Positions 8,150 through 17,200 of a stretch of 29,771 bases of DNA are shown here, one piece after another. The position numbers and the translations under genes were made by a program. The notes under the pieces are model-generated. The model did no database searches. It had not been told where the DNA came from and was given only the letters and a program-made list of their open reading frames with translations. How positions within the stretch are numbered: position 1 is the stretch's first letter; the number at the start of each line of letters is the position of its first letter. Source of the stretch: an uncultured Veillonella sp. (GTDB lineage Bacteria; Bacillota; Negativicutes; Veillonellales; Veillonellaceae); NCBI RefSeq assembly GCF_938010505.1, contig NZ_CALLVP010000042.1:1-29771 (forward strand), in the 5' to 3' direction.

Positions 8150-8840
8150 TGGTGGTTTTAATACACCTGCCATCGTCATAAGTCGAAAAAAATATAAGTT
8201 ATATTCCGTATTTACCTTTATTACTCCTGGCTTAGGTCTCATTCGAGCATCGATTCCACATAAGCGAATGATAACGATGCGCAACAGTTCTTATTTACGT
8301 CCATTTAGTGCCATGTATATTACAGTCGTACCTGATGGGGAATATGTAAATGTTACGCAAATTGATGGCTCTTATGTGGTAGAGTCCTTAGATGTAAACC
8401 TCGATAATATTGCTTATGCAGCGGTAGCGAGTGAGCTCATTCAAGAATTATTTGCCATGTATGACGTAGATCGTAAAGTCTTTGATACGGTAGTAAATTA
8501 CTCCAAGCAAATTCGACGCCGCAATGTGCAATTGGGAACGATAATGCTTGGATGGCAATTATTATCTCTCGCAGGGGTTGTACCTAGTGCTAATGCTTTT
8601 AGCCATCAAGATGGAATCGATCCATTTTGGATGCAGGTGAGAGAATCAACAAGTCTTACTATTTCGCCCTCTGTAAAAGCCGCATTACCTCAGATTCTAG
8701 CTTATCAGTGGGGTGAAGATACGCCTTTAGAACTTCCGAAAACAATATGGAAGGAACTAGAAAAGCTATTATTTGCATATTGCGAGCAAGAAATAGGTAA
8801 ACCATTACAAAGCGTTAAGTTTTTAAACTCTATAATTTAG
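8136..8840 (+). CDS. recO: DNA repair protein RecO
   Basis: 234 residues. The N-terminal OB-fold region has the expected order (PAIVISRKKYKLYSVFTFIT), followed by the helical domain and the family's characteristic C-terminal EIGKPLQSVKFLNS. RecO helps load RecA on SSB-coated DNA with RecR/RecF and anneals complementary strands. The four-cysteine zinc-binding site found in many Firmicute RecO proteins is absent: only one Cys remains, near residue 216. The position after era fits RecO. The start ATG lies inside the previous gene. A perfect terminator follows the stop by 8 bases. Confidence 0.85.
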   Translation: MKKLNGGFNTPAIVISRKKYKLYSVFTFITPGLGLIRASIPHKRMITMRNSSYLRPFSAMYITVVPDGEYVNVTQIDGSYVVESLDVNLDNIAYAAVASELIQELFAMYDVDRKVFDTVVNYSKQIRRRNVQLGTIMLGWQLLSLAGVVPSANAFSHQDGIDPFWMQVRESTSLTISPSVKAALPQILAYQWGEDTPLELPKTIWKELEKLLFAYCEQEIGKPLQSVKFLNSII

Positions 8841-8848
8841 TGATAGTA

Positions 8849-8880
8849 AAAAGGCAGTTTGAGAAATCAAACTGCCTTTT
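8849..8880 (+). terminator. Rho-independent terminator after recO
   Basis: Perfect 14-bp stem AAAAGGCAGTTTGA / TCAAACTGCCTTTT (8849-8862 with 8867-8880), with a GAAA tetraloop and T4 at the base. It closes the radical SAM-phoH-era-recO block. The arms read similarly on the opposite strand, so it could act both ways. Confidence 0.9.
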
Positions 8881-8904
8881 GTTGAAATATTTATGAGGTA
8901 CTAA

Positions 8905-9426
8905 ATGGATATAATATTCTCTTCGTTGCCTATAGACAAAATAAATGAAGATAAAACTTTAGATTTACAAGAAATTCAACAGATATATAATTTTCTTTTA
9001 ATTAATGACTATTATATATCTGCTGATTATGGGGTAATAAATAAGTTATTTCAAACGATGGTTTTAAACAATCGTTGGGATCCCAAAATGGCACTCAGAT
9101 ACTTTGACTATTTATGTTTCTTAAGTTGGGAATATGAAGCTATCATTGTTAGAGATCTTTTATTAGATAATCATGTTAGCTTAGCTGGGGAATTTTGTTT
9201 AGAAACAGAATTAGTAAAAGATGGACTAAGTTATTTTAGAGATGATGCCATTTGGAGGGGAAAGGATTATGATAGTGACATTATTTTGGCATCTATGTCT
9301 AAATGGGCCATTTATTATGATGAAGAAGAAAAAAGGTTTCATAAAGTGAAACCGTCAATGATAGAAAATATTATTATTAAGGAAATTGACGCTGAAAAGG
9401 GTCTTTATATTATTGGAAAAAAATAA
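8905..9426 (+). CDS. Orphan acidic hypothetical protein (173 aa)
   Basis: The start ATG at 8905 follows GAGG at about 8894-8897. The protein is soluble and rich in Asp, Glu, Ile and aromatic residues, with no membrane segment, signal peptide or recognised motif. The Trp/Tyr-rich middle (WDPKMALRYFDYLCFLSWEYE) and alternating charged tail (IENIIIKEIDAEKGLYIIG) suggest a small globular alpha/beta protein. It is isolated between the recO terminator and the strong promoter of the next operon, and is visibly AT-richer than the core genes around it. A size and charge like those of stray polymorphic-toxin immunity genes is a guess only; I do not recognise the family. Confidence 0.7.
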   Translation: MDIIFSSLPIDKINEDKTLDLQEIQQIYNFLLINDYYISADYGVINKLFQTMVLNNRWDPKMALRYFDYLCFLSWEYEAIIVRDLLLDNHVSLAGEFCLETELVKDGLSYFRDDAIWRGKDYDSDIILASMSKWAIYYDEEEKRFHKVKPSMIENIIIKEIDAEKGLYIIGKK

Positions 9427-9453
9427 TTCTAATAGACAAATGTACATCTGTAA

Positions 9454-9483
9454 TTGACACTTTTTATAACAATTATTTATAAT
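9454..9483 (+). promoter_or_regulatory. Near-consensus promoter of the membrane protein/amidohydrolase cassette
   Basis: TTGACA (9454-9459), an 18-base spacer and TATAAT (9478-9483). Transcription would start near 9490, inside a palindrome, about 30 bases before the start codon at 9523. Confidence 0.8.
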
Positions 9484-9502
9484 ATAACAATGTTATATTA
9501 TA
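9478..9502. promoter_or_regulatory. Operator-like 25-bp palindrome over the -10 box
   Basis: Perfect 11-base arms TATAATATAAC (9478-9488) and GTTATATTATA (9492-9502) flank AAT. The left arm contains the -10 hexamer and the centre falls at the expected transcription start. This is where a dimeric repressor would block initiation. The regulator is not encoded nearby, and I cannot match the site to a named box. Confidence 0.6.
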
Positions 9503-9522
9503 TGTTTTTATAGGAGGTCATT

Positions 9523-10326
9523 ATGCAGCTTTTGGGAAATCTCAAAATACATTTTCTAGCGCTCGTACTAACCGTAGTCGCTGAATTTATAGGCATAAAA
9601 AAACTAGGTCCCGTTGTATTATTGCCATTATTGTACACATTGATTCTAGGTTTATTAATTTCTATTCCTAAGTTTAAAATCCTTACCATTAAACAAATGG
9701 AAAAATCCGCTGATTATATCGGTATCGCCGTTATGATTTTGATGGTAAAAGTAGGCTTAGGTATTGGTCCAAATCTTGGTATTCTTACAAGCGCGGGTTG
9801 GGCATTGTTATTACAAGAGCTTGGTCATTTCTTTGGTACTATTGTATTCGGTTTACCGGTAGCATTATTAGTTGGTATGCGTCGAGAAGCAGTAGGTGCT
9901 TGTTACTCCGTAGACCGTGAGCCGAACGTAGCAATTATTATCGACAAATTTGGCTTTAGCTCTCCTGAGGGCCGTGGCGTTATGGGCATGTACATCTGTG
10001 GCGTTCTTATCGGTGCTATGTGGTCCTCCGTATTGGCTGGCATGTTGGCACAATCTGGTTGGTTTCATCCATTGGCATTAGCTATGGGCGCTGGCGTAGG
10101 TAGTGCTAGTATGATGGCGGCAGCTACAGCTCCAATCATTGCAGTATATCCAGATTATGAACAACAAATTATGGCTCTTGCTGGGGCTGCAAACTTGTTG
10201 ACTACCGTTCTAGGCGTATACTTTGGCCTATTTGTTTCGTTACCAGTTATGGAGAAAACATACAACTTCTTTACAGGCCGTACCCGTGAACAAGATTTAG
10301 CAGAGGAGGCAGCACATCATGAGTAA
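9523..10326 (+). CDS. DUF3100-type multi-pass membrane protein
   Basis: 267 residues, mostly hydrophobic, with about seven to eight membrane segments. Gly/Ala-rich helices carry polar residues (MVKVGLGIGPN, MGAGVGSASMMAAATAPI) in a transporter-like way, and a conserved-looking polar loop GACYSVDREPNVAIIIDKFG lies between them. I recognise it as a DUF3100-like protein; transport is inferred and the substrate is unknown. It starts at ATG 9523 after TAGGAGG. Its stop overlaps the next small membrane gene by 8 bases (ATGAGTAA), so the two products probably form one permease, and the cassette continues into an amidohydrolase. Confidence 0.75.
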   Translation: MQLLGNLKIHFLALVLTVVAEFIGIKKLGPVVLLPLLYTLILGLLISIPKFKILTIKQMEKSADYIGIAVMILMVKVGLGIGPNLGILTSAGWALLLQELGHFFGTIVFGLPVALLVGMRREAVGACYSVDREPNVAIIIDKFGFSSPEGRGVMGMYICGVLIGAMWSSVLAGMLAQSGWFHPLALAMGAGVGSASMMAAATAPIIAVYPDYEQQIMALAGAANLLTTVLGVYFGLFVSLPVMEKTYNFFTGRTREQDLAEEAAHHE

Positions 10327-10780
10327 AAGTGAAAAATTAACACAATTTGTCATCGTTATTTGTATCGCTGCTATCATCACTGCAGTAGGTAACGTAATGG
10401 ATGGTAAACATCTATTTAGCGATAGTTTAGTTGGCGTAGCTATCTTGGCAGTTCTTGCTACAATTGGTGCTTTAATCTCTAACTTGCCATATGCTAATAA
10501 ATTACCTATGGTATTCTGGGTATCTTTAGTTGGTGTTATTGCATCATTACCAGGTATGCCTGGCCAAGAATGGATTATTGCTAAAACTAGTCAAGTTACA
10601 TTCCTTGCAACAACAACACCTGTACTTGCTTATGCTGGTTTATCCTTAGGTAAAGATCTTGGTGCATTCCGTCGCTTATCTTGGCGCATTATTCCTGTTG
10701 CACTAGCTGTAACAGCAGGTACTTTCATCTGTGCAACAGCATTAGCCCAATTAGTACTTCATTTAGAAGGTTTAATTTAA
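10319..10780 (+). CDS. Small membrane protein, partner of the DUF3100-type protein
   Basis: 153 residues with about four to five membrane segments (about 10-25, 37-57, 65-80, 95-110, 122-147). The stretch SLGKDLGAFRRLSWRIIPVA between the last helices resembles loops seen in bile-acid/citrate-type and related permeases; this is a loose resemblance. It overlaps the preceding gene by 8 bases, with its ribosome binding site (GAGGAGG) inside that gene. A tightly coupled pair of 267 and 153 residues looks like a transporter split over two subunits. No membership of a known family is claimed. Confidence 0.7.
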   Translation: MSKSEKLTQFVIVICIAAIITAVGNVMDGKHLFSDSLVGVAILAVLATIGALISNLPYANKLPMVFWVSLVGVIASLPGMPGQEWIIAKTSQVTFLATTTPVLAYAGLSLGKDLGAFRRLSWRIIPVALAVTAGTFICATALAQLVLHLEGLI

Positions 10781-10819
10781 TACTAAATCATAATGTTAGA
10801 TGTCTAAATTATGTTAAGA

Positions 10820-10825
10820 TATAAT
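10820..10825 (+). promoter_or_regulatory. Possible -10 box ahead of the amidohydrolase gene
   Basis: TATAAT at 10820-10825 with only a poor -35 (TTAGAT, 10796-10801, 18-base spacer). It might give the amidohydrolase gene its own transcript; weak on its own. Confidence 0.3.
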
Positions 10826-10870
10826 TATAGATTTATATTTTAGAAGATATCTATACATCATGATGACATG

Positions 10871-10895
10871 ATCGACCGTATTTTATACGGTCGAT
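10871..10895 (+). promoter_or_regulatory. Perfect hairpin directly upstream of the amidohydrolase ribosome binding site
   Basis: Stem ATCGACCGTA (10871-10880) pairs perfectly with TACGGTCGAT (10886-10895) around TTTTA, followed by TTTAT and, 5 bases on, by AAAGGAGA (10901-10908). It could be a leaky terminator that lowers expression of the downstream gene, an RNA-processing or stability element, or a regulator site. Confidence 0.6.
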
Positions 10896-10912
10896 TTTAT
10901 AAAGGAGATAGT

Positions 10913-12232
10913 ATGAGCCGTATAACAAAGGAAGAAGCAAAACAACGTGTTTGTAAAGCTATTGTTGATGCACAACCGCGTTTACGAGAACTAGCAGAAT
11001 CTATTATGGCTGAACCAGAATTGGGTTTTAAAGAGGTAAAAACCTCTAAAAAGGTTCAAGATATGTTTGATGAACTTGGCATATCTTATACTACTGGTCA
11101 TGCACTGACAGGTGTAAAAGGTCGTATGAAAGGTCGTGACAGCAAATATACAGTTGCCATGATTGGTGAACTAGATGCCATTCTTTGTCCGCGCCATCCT
11201 CGTGCTGATGATTTAACGGGGGCAGCACATTGCTGTGGTCACAATATTCAAATTACGAATATGTTTGCTGTAGCAATGGGCTTGCAATCTGTTATGGATG
11301 AACTTGCTGGCGATGTAGTTCTATTTGCTGTTCCAGCCGAAGAAATGATCGAAGTTGATTACCGCAATAAATTGCGTGAGCAAGGTAAGATTAAATATAT
11401 GGGCGGTAAACAACAGCTTATTTACGAAGGTGCTTTTGACGATATCGACATGGCCATGCAAATGCATGTGGAAACTGCAAAGACACCGGCTGGTGAAATG
11501 GGCTTAGGTAGTACATCTAATGGCTTTGTAGCTAAATTGATTGAATACCATGGCAAGACAGCTCATGCAGCGGCGGCGCCTCACGAAGGTATCAATGCTC
11601 TTAATGCTGCTTTGATGGGCGTAATGGGGGTTAACTCCATTCGTGAAACTTTCAAAGAAAGCGACTATTTCAGATTCCACCCAATTATTAATCAAGGTGG
11701 TACATTGGTAAACTGTGTGCCTGATTATGTTCAGGTTGAAAGTTACGTGCGCGCCTCTAATATTGAAGCTATTGTAGATGGCAATCATCGTGTAAATCGT
11801 GCCCTAAAGGCAGGTGGTGATGCAGTAGGGGCCACATGTGTTATCAAGGACCTCCCTGGTTATTTACCGATGCGTAATGATGAACGTATGAATGCTCTAT
11901 TGCGAGAAAATTCAAATCCTATCTTTGGTGAAGCCAATGTATATCAAGGCCCACATATTACAGCTAGTACAGACATGGGGGACGTATCTCACTTGATGCC
12001 GGTAATCCATCCATGGGTAGGATGCATTAGTGGTGTACTACACAGCGCAGAATATGAAATCTCTGTACCTGATGTAGCATACATCAAAACAGCACAAGCA
12101 TTGGCTATGACAATCGTAGACTTACTATACGATGACGCAGCAGGTGCTAAAGATGTATTAGAGAATTTTACACCAGCATTAAACAAACAAAGCTATATTG
12201 AACTCTTAGACCGTATTGCTAAGGGTGAATAA
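10913..12232 (+). CDS. M20-family amidohydrolase, AbgB/PM20D2-like
   Basis: 439 residues, the usual length for M20D amidohydrolases. Metal-site blocks are visible: GELDAI (85-90), AHCCGHN (105-111, with Cys108 and His110 as likely ligands), then PAEEMIE and a later HVE. The CGHN form, rather than CGHDxH, is the pattern of the AbgB/PM20D2 branch, which hydrolyses N-acyl or aminobenzoyl amino-acid conjugates. The exact substrate is not visible. The frame is open back to 10868, but AAAGGAGA at 10901-10908 selects ATG 10913 and the earlier part covers the hairpin. It follows two small membrane genes, suggesting uptake and hydrolysis of one substrate, as in AbgT/AbgAB. A strong terminator follows. 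Confidence 0.88.
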   Translation: MSRITKEEAKQRVCKAIVDAQPRLRELAESIMAEPELGFKEVKTSKKVQDMFDELGISYTTGHALTGVKGRMKGRDSKYTVAMIGELDAILCPRHPRADDLTGAAHCCGHNIQITNMFAVAMGLQSVMDELAGDVVLFAVPAEEMIEVDYRNKLREQGKIKYMGGKQQLIYEGAFDDIDMAMQMHVETAKTPAGEMGLGSTSNGFVAKLIEYHGKTAHAAAAPHEGINALNAALMGVMGVNSIRETFKESDYFRFHPIINQGGTLVNCVPDYVQVESYVRASNIEAIVDGNHRVNRALKAGGDAVGATCVIKDLPGYLPMRNDERMNALLRENSNPIFGEANVYQGPHITASTDMGDVSHLMPVIHPWVGCISGVLHSAEYEISVPDVAYIKTAQALAMTIVDLLYDDAAGAKDVLENFTPALNKQSYIELLDRIAKGE

Positions 12233-12235
12233 AAT

Positions 12236-12281
12236 AAACCACCTATTGAAGATAAATTGATTATCTTTGATAGGTGGTTTT
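12236..12281 (+). terminator. Rho-independent terminator after the amidohydrolase gene
   Basis: A 20-bp stem (12236-12255 with 12261-12280) containing two G-U pairs, loop ATTGA, ending in TTTT. It starts 4 bases after the stop codon and separates the cassette from the secretion locus. Confidence 0.9.
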
Positions 12282-12298
12282 ACAGTTTAAACTCTCTA

Positions 12299-12328
12299 TT
12301 GACTATCAAAATAAAAACATAATAAAAT
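12299..12328 (+). promoter_or_regulatory. Promoter of the two-partner secretion locus
   Basis: TTGACT (12299-12304), an 18-base spacer and TAAAAT (12323-12328), about 38 bases before the tpsB start. It lies right after a terminator, so the locus needs its own promoter, and this is the best candidate. Confidence 0.6.
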
Positions 12329-12365
12329 ATAAAGCAGGTTTACATTTTATTACAAAAGGAGAAAT

Positions 12366-14231
12366 ATGAAAAAGAGAGAATTATTATTCTGTCTAAGTTT
12401 AGTGTGTATGGTACCAATACATATTTGGGGTGCTAAACCTATTGATACTCAAGAACAACTAGATAGAGCGAGAGAACAACAACTAGCGAGAGAGGCGCGG
12501 CTTGGAGAGGGACGAATTACAGTACAAACAGGTGGAATAGATTTTTCATCTGGTTCTTTAACATCACAAGATGGTTATACAGTACCGGCACAACAGCCAG
12601 CACATGTAGAGCCATCTTTTTTTGTATCTCATATCCGTTTTGTTGAAGAACCTATTAGTCAGTCTGCAGAATTAACATATAGTAATATGATAAATACTAC
12701 TATGGATCAGACGACATTTGTGGATAATAGTTCTGCAGCAAGTGTACGATTAATTAAAGGTCCATTATATTATGAAGCACAAAAAAAGAAGATACAATTA
12801 GATGTGCCTAACGAGTTTACGTTTCTACGTAAAACAATTAAACCATTTGTAAATCGTAAACTTACAGTTGAAGATGTAAATAGATTATCTACTAACTTAA
12901 ATACTGCACTTATAGAACATGGATACGTCACGTCTCGGATTGGCATTCCATCCCAATCATTAGCTTCAGGTAATCTACAATTTAATTTACAACTCGGTCG
13001 CGTAGAGTCTGTCTTATATAAAACGTATGCACAACCATTGCCATGGCAAAATGCATTTCCTATTCGTGAAGGGGATATCCTTAATATTCGAAATATAGAA
13101 CAGGGTATCGAGCAAATGAAGCGAATTGGCTCTCAAAATGTGTCTGTTGAGCTTGAGCCAGGAACAAAACCGTTAGCTACGAATATTGTACTTGAAACTA
13201 CTAAAAAACCAGCAATTCATGGAATGATATCCATAGATGATTCTGGATTAAAAGATACTGGTAAACTACAGTGGACGGCTACAATTGGAGTTGATAGGGT
13301 ATTTAATGCTAATGATTCATTAAATTTAAGTATTAATCGAGATGCTGCTCAAGATGGTGAACGAAAAGGTAGTCGAAACCATACTATTTCTTATTCAATA
13401 CCTAGAGGAAAGGATACCTTTAGTATTTCCTATAGTGATATGAAATATCATCAAACGATTAATTCTATGGCTACTCCATTTATTAGTTCTAGTCATGCCA
13501 AAACTGTAAGAGGTTCGTGGAATCATGTATTTCATCGAGATCGAACGACTAAACGTAGTTGGGATATTATTATCAGCAAGCGTAATGCTAAAAACTATAT
13601 TAATGATGTAGAAATTGCTGTACAACGTGCTAATACAGCTTCTTTAGAAGTAGGTATATCAGAACGGAGATATATTAAGCAAAACACGTTATACTCTAGA
13701 GTGGCTATTAAACAAGGGGTTGGTTGGTTTGGTTCGCAACCAGAATATGGTAATGGAGCGCCTAGTACTCGATTTACACAACTTTTAGTAGATGTGGATT
13801 ATCAAATTCCACGTATATGGGGACATAGACCAGCAAGTATTACTACATCTTTCCATGGACAATGGACATTAGGGGATAAACGTTTATTCTCTAGAGATAT
13901 GATTAGTCTTGGGAATCGATATACTGTACAAGGATTTGATGGTGAAAATACACTAATGGCTGAAAGTGGTTGGTATATGCGTAATGAGGTTGCTAGTTAC
14001 ATCCCTAAATGGAAATCAAGTATTTATGCTAATATTGATTTTGGCGCCGTATATGGTCCAAGTACAGAGGTATTAACAGGAAAATTTATTGCTGGTACTA
14101 GTCTTGGTATAAGAGGACAATTTAAATCTGGATTATTCTATGATGTATTTGTTGGGGTTCCTTTATATAAACCAAGTGGTTACAAAACTGATTCTGTAAC
14201 CGCAGGTTTCCAAGCAGGTGTGCGGTTCTAA
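12366..14231 (+). CDS. TpsB/CdiB-type outer-membrane transporter (ShlB/FhaC/HecB family)
   Basis: 621 residues. A signal peptide (about 1-23, ending near HIWGAKP) is followed by a charged helical plug-like segment (TQEQLDRAREQQLAREARL), POTRA-type domains (about 75-225, with IKPFVNRKLTVEDVNRLS and HGYVTSRIGIP) and a C-terminal beta-barrel ending in Phe (GVRF), as Omp85-class barrels do. It would move the large TpsA exoprotein encoded 31 bases downstream across the outer membrane. The strongly conserved VRG(F/Y) motif of the barrel loop appears as VQGF (521-524), a departure from the usual Arg. The start ATG follows AAAAGGAG. The order transporter, exoprotein, small gene is that of cdiBAI loci. 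Confidence 0.92.
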   Translation: MKKRELLFCLSLVCMVPIHIWGAKPIDTQEQLDRAREQQLAREARLGEGRITVQTGGIDFSSGSLTSQDGYTVPAQQPAHVEPSFFVSHIRFVEEPISQSAELTYSNMINTTMDQTTFVDNSSAASVRLIKGPLYYEAQKKKIQLDVPNEFTFLRKTIKPFVNRKLTVEDVNRLSTNLNTALIEHGYVTSRIGIPSQSLASGNLQFNLQLGRVESVLYKTYAQPLPWQNAFPIREGDILNIRNIEQGIEQMKRIGSQNVSVELEPGTKPLATNIVLETTKKPAIHGMISIDDSGLKDTGKLQWTATIGVDRVFNANDSLNLSINRDAAQDGERKGSRNHTISYSIPRGKDTFSISYSDMKYHQTINSMATPFISSSHAKTVRGSWNHVFHRDRTTKRSWDIIISKRNAKNYINDVEIAVQRANTASLEVGISERRYIKQNTLYSRVAIKQGVGWFGSQPEYGNGAPSTRFTQLLVDVDYQIPRIWGHRPASITTSFHGQWTLGDKRLFSRDMISLGNRYTVQGFDGENTLMAESGWYMRNEVASYIPKWKSSIYANIDFGAVYGPSTEVLTGKFIAGTSLGIRGQFKSGLFYDVFVGVPLYKPSGYKTDSVTAGFQAGVRF

Positions 14232-14262
14232 TATAGTATACGTATTAATTGAGAGAGTAAAT

Positions 14263-17200
14263 ATGAAACAAAAACGATTACAATATAAAATTGCAGTATG
14301 GCTTACTATGGGGTTAATGATTGTTGATCCTTTAGTCGTATCGTTTGTATATGCAGAAAATCCTATAGAGGTAGATCGAAATGCGCCACATGAAAGACAA
14401 GCCATGATTGGACAAGCTGCTAATGGTGTCACATTAGTAAATGTCGTAGGCCCTAGTGCTGGTGGAGTATCTAGAAATGATTATACTAACTTTAATGTAC
14501 CACAAAATGGTGTAATTCTTAATAACTCTTACCAAATGTCTAATACTAAGCTTGGTGGTTATGTACCTGGTAATGCTAATATGATGCGTGGTTCTGCCAA
14601 TGTCATTGTTAACGAGGTTACTTCACACAATCCAACTAATATGAACGGGTTTATTGAGGTAGCAGGTCGTAAAGCTTCAGTAGTTATAGCAAATCCTAAT
14701 GGCATTACTGTAGATGGTGGTGGATTTATCAATACAGATCGAGCAGTATTAACTACAGGTAAACCTGAATATGATTCAGCGGGAAATCTAAACTCATATC
14801 GGGTAGAGCGAGGAGCCGTTGCTATTAATAGAAACGGTCTTAATGCCAAAGAGGCTAACTCGTTACAAATTTTAACAGAAGCAACCAATGTAAATGCCGG
14901 AGTGTGGGCTAACACAATTGAAACACGTACTGGCAAGAATAGAGTAGATGCTAATACATTAGACACTCAAAAGATTGGTGATTCTAGCAATGTTGGTTTA
15001 GATGTCTCTGCTATTGGTGGTATGTATGCTAATTCTATTACCATGAAAGGTACCAATACTGGTCTTGGTGTAAATGTTAAAGGTGTAGTCAGCTCTACAC
15101 AAGCATCTAGTATTACTAGTGATGGCAAAATCATAGTTGATGGTGGTGTTACGAGTAATGGCAACACTACGTTAGCGGGTCAAAGTATTGCCATTCACAA
15201 TAGTGGTGTGGTTCAAGGTGATGTATCTACGACTGTAAATAGCCAAGAAACACTAAATAATAGTGGTCTTATTAACTCTGGAAATACTACGGCCATAAAA
15301 GCTAAATCCGTAGATAATCATGAAGGTGGACGTATTTATGGTGATACAGTAGCTATTAAAGCTAATATAGTTACAAATCATACTAATAGTGAAATAAAAC
15401 AACGCTATCATAAAGCTGGTAAAGAGCTAGAAAAGGCAAAGAATGAACTTGATGCCGAATGGAATGCTGATATATCTAAATATAAGACCAAGCCTGAGTT
15501 AGAGGCACATCGTCAACGGATTAAAGATTTAACAAAAGCGTATGATGATGTACAAGAGAAGGTTACTGCTATTAAGGCAGAACTAAATTCTCATAAGTCT
15601 GGTGTAATTGCGGGTCGTAATCACGTTAATATAACTTCAGATACAATAGATAATACTGGTAAAGGTCTCATTTATAGTGGTGGAACTATGGACCTTACAG
15701 CTAAACAAGGTATAAATAATACGGGAGCGACTATTAAATCCGTTAAGTCTATTGAATTAGATACACCTGTAGTAAATAATAAAAATGTTGCATTAGGTGT
15801 AAAGCGTGTTTCAGATGGGATTACTAAAAATCCAGATAAAATTAAAGTTACTCATCCACATCATAAATTAGAAGGACAGGTATTTGATAAGTCTGAGTTC
15901 CCATATGCTGATGATTCAAGTGGTTATGGTGTAGCACATATCAAACCAGTTAAAACGCCTGAAGATGAAGCCTATAATAAGGAAATGAATAAGAATGAGA
16001 ATCGAATAAATCAGTTTACAATCATTAGAAGTGAAGCCGAACAAACTCACAAAAAGGTTACTAATGATGACCCAGGTATCATTAGTAGTGGTGGTGATTT
16101 AATAACTAGTGGTATACTTTATAATGATAATAGCAGAGTGATTTCAGGAGGAACTTTTAAGACAAATGGCTCGATACAAAACATATCAGATATGATTAGT
16201 GATAAGACTTTTATTACTGGCACTACTCAAGAAAGTAGAACAGAAAAGAAAAGGAAACGTCACGGTTATAGAAGTAAACGTATACGTGTTTGGGGCCCTG
16301 AAGTCTTTATGACACCGTCGATTACTGAAGAAAATGTAAAACCAATTGGTACTCTAAAAGAGAACGCTGAAGATAGAGTATCTAACGCAACTATTAAAAA
16401 GGTTAATGATAGTTTAGATCCCTATGGTCTGGGTGGGGGCAAAGGTAAAGTAAGTCAAACTATAGATGGTTTATCGTTACCAACAGAGGCACTATATCAA
16501 ATTCATCCTGATATTACGGCTAATGCTTTGATAGAGACTGACCCTGCTTTTACTAATCGAAAGAATTTTTTATCCTCTCAATTTATTATTGATGCCTTGG
16601 TAAATAATCCTGAAAGAAGATTCAAACGCTTAGGTGATGGATTCTATGAACAGCAACTTATTAATGAGCAAATTGTATCCGCTACAGGCAAACAATATTT
16701 AGAAGGGTATACAGATAATGAGGCTGAATATAAAGCGCTATTAGAGGCCGGTATAGCTTTTGGTAAAGCGTTTAAATTAGCTCCAGGGATATCTTTATCT
16801 AAAAAACAAATGGAAGCTATAACGACTGATATGGTGTGGTTAGAAACTAAAACGGTTGTAGTAGATGGAAAAGCTCAACAAGTTTTGTATCCTAAGGTAT
16901 ATTTAGCGAAACAACCTGCAAAATCTGTTGATGCAATGGGTGGAATCATAAGTGGTAAAGCCATTGTTAGTAATACTAATGCAGATATTCTAAATCAAGG
17001 CATTATGACTGCGAATACAATTGTATTAGGAGCTAATGATGTACAAAATACAGGCCGTATAGATGGACGTAAAGTGACTATTAAAGCATCACAAGATGTA
17101 AAAAATACAGGTAATATTCATGGGGATAAACAGGTTACTATTAATGCTGGTCGTGATATTAATGTAGGTGCTCATGTAGATAGATTACAACATCACGATA

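Noticed and set aside
7439..8284. Minus-strand frames across the CNNM and recO genes.
   Set aside because: They are opposite conserved coding sequence and lack any recognisable protein motif or translation signal.
14218..14262. Upstream extension of the exoprotein reading frame, overlapping the end of tpsB.
   Set aside because: It would place 15 residues ahead of a well-formed signal peptide; GAGAGAG and ATG at 14263 give the normal start.
14559..15167. Long minus-strand frames inside the exoprotein gene.
   Set aside because: They lie opposite a clearly coding, domain-matched frame and have no ribosome binding sites; they are shadows of its repetitive codon pattern.
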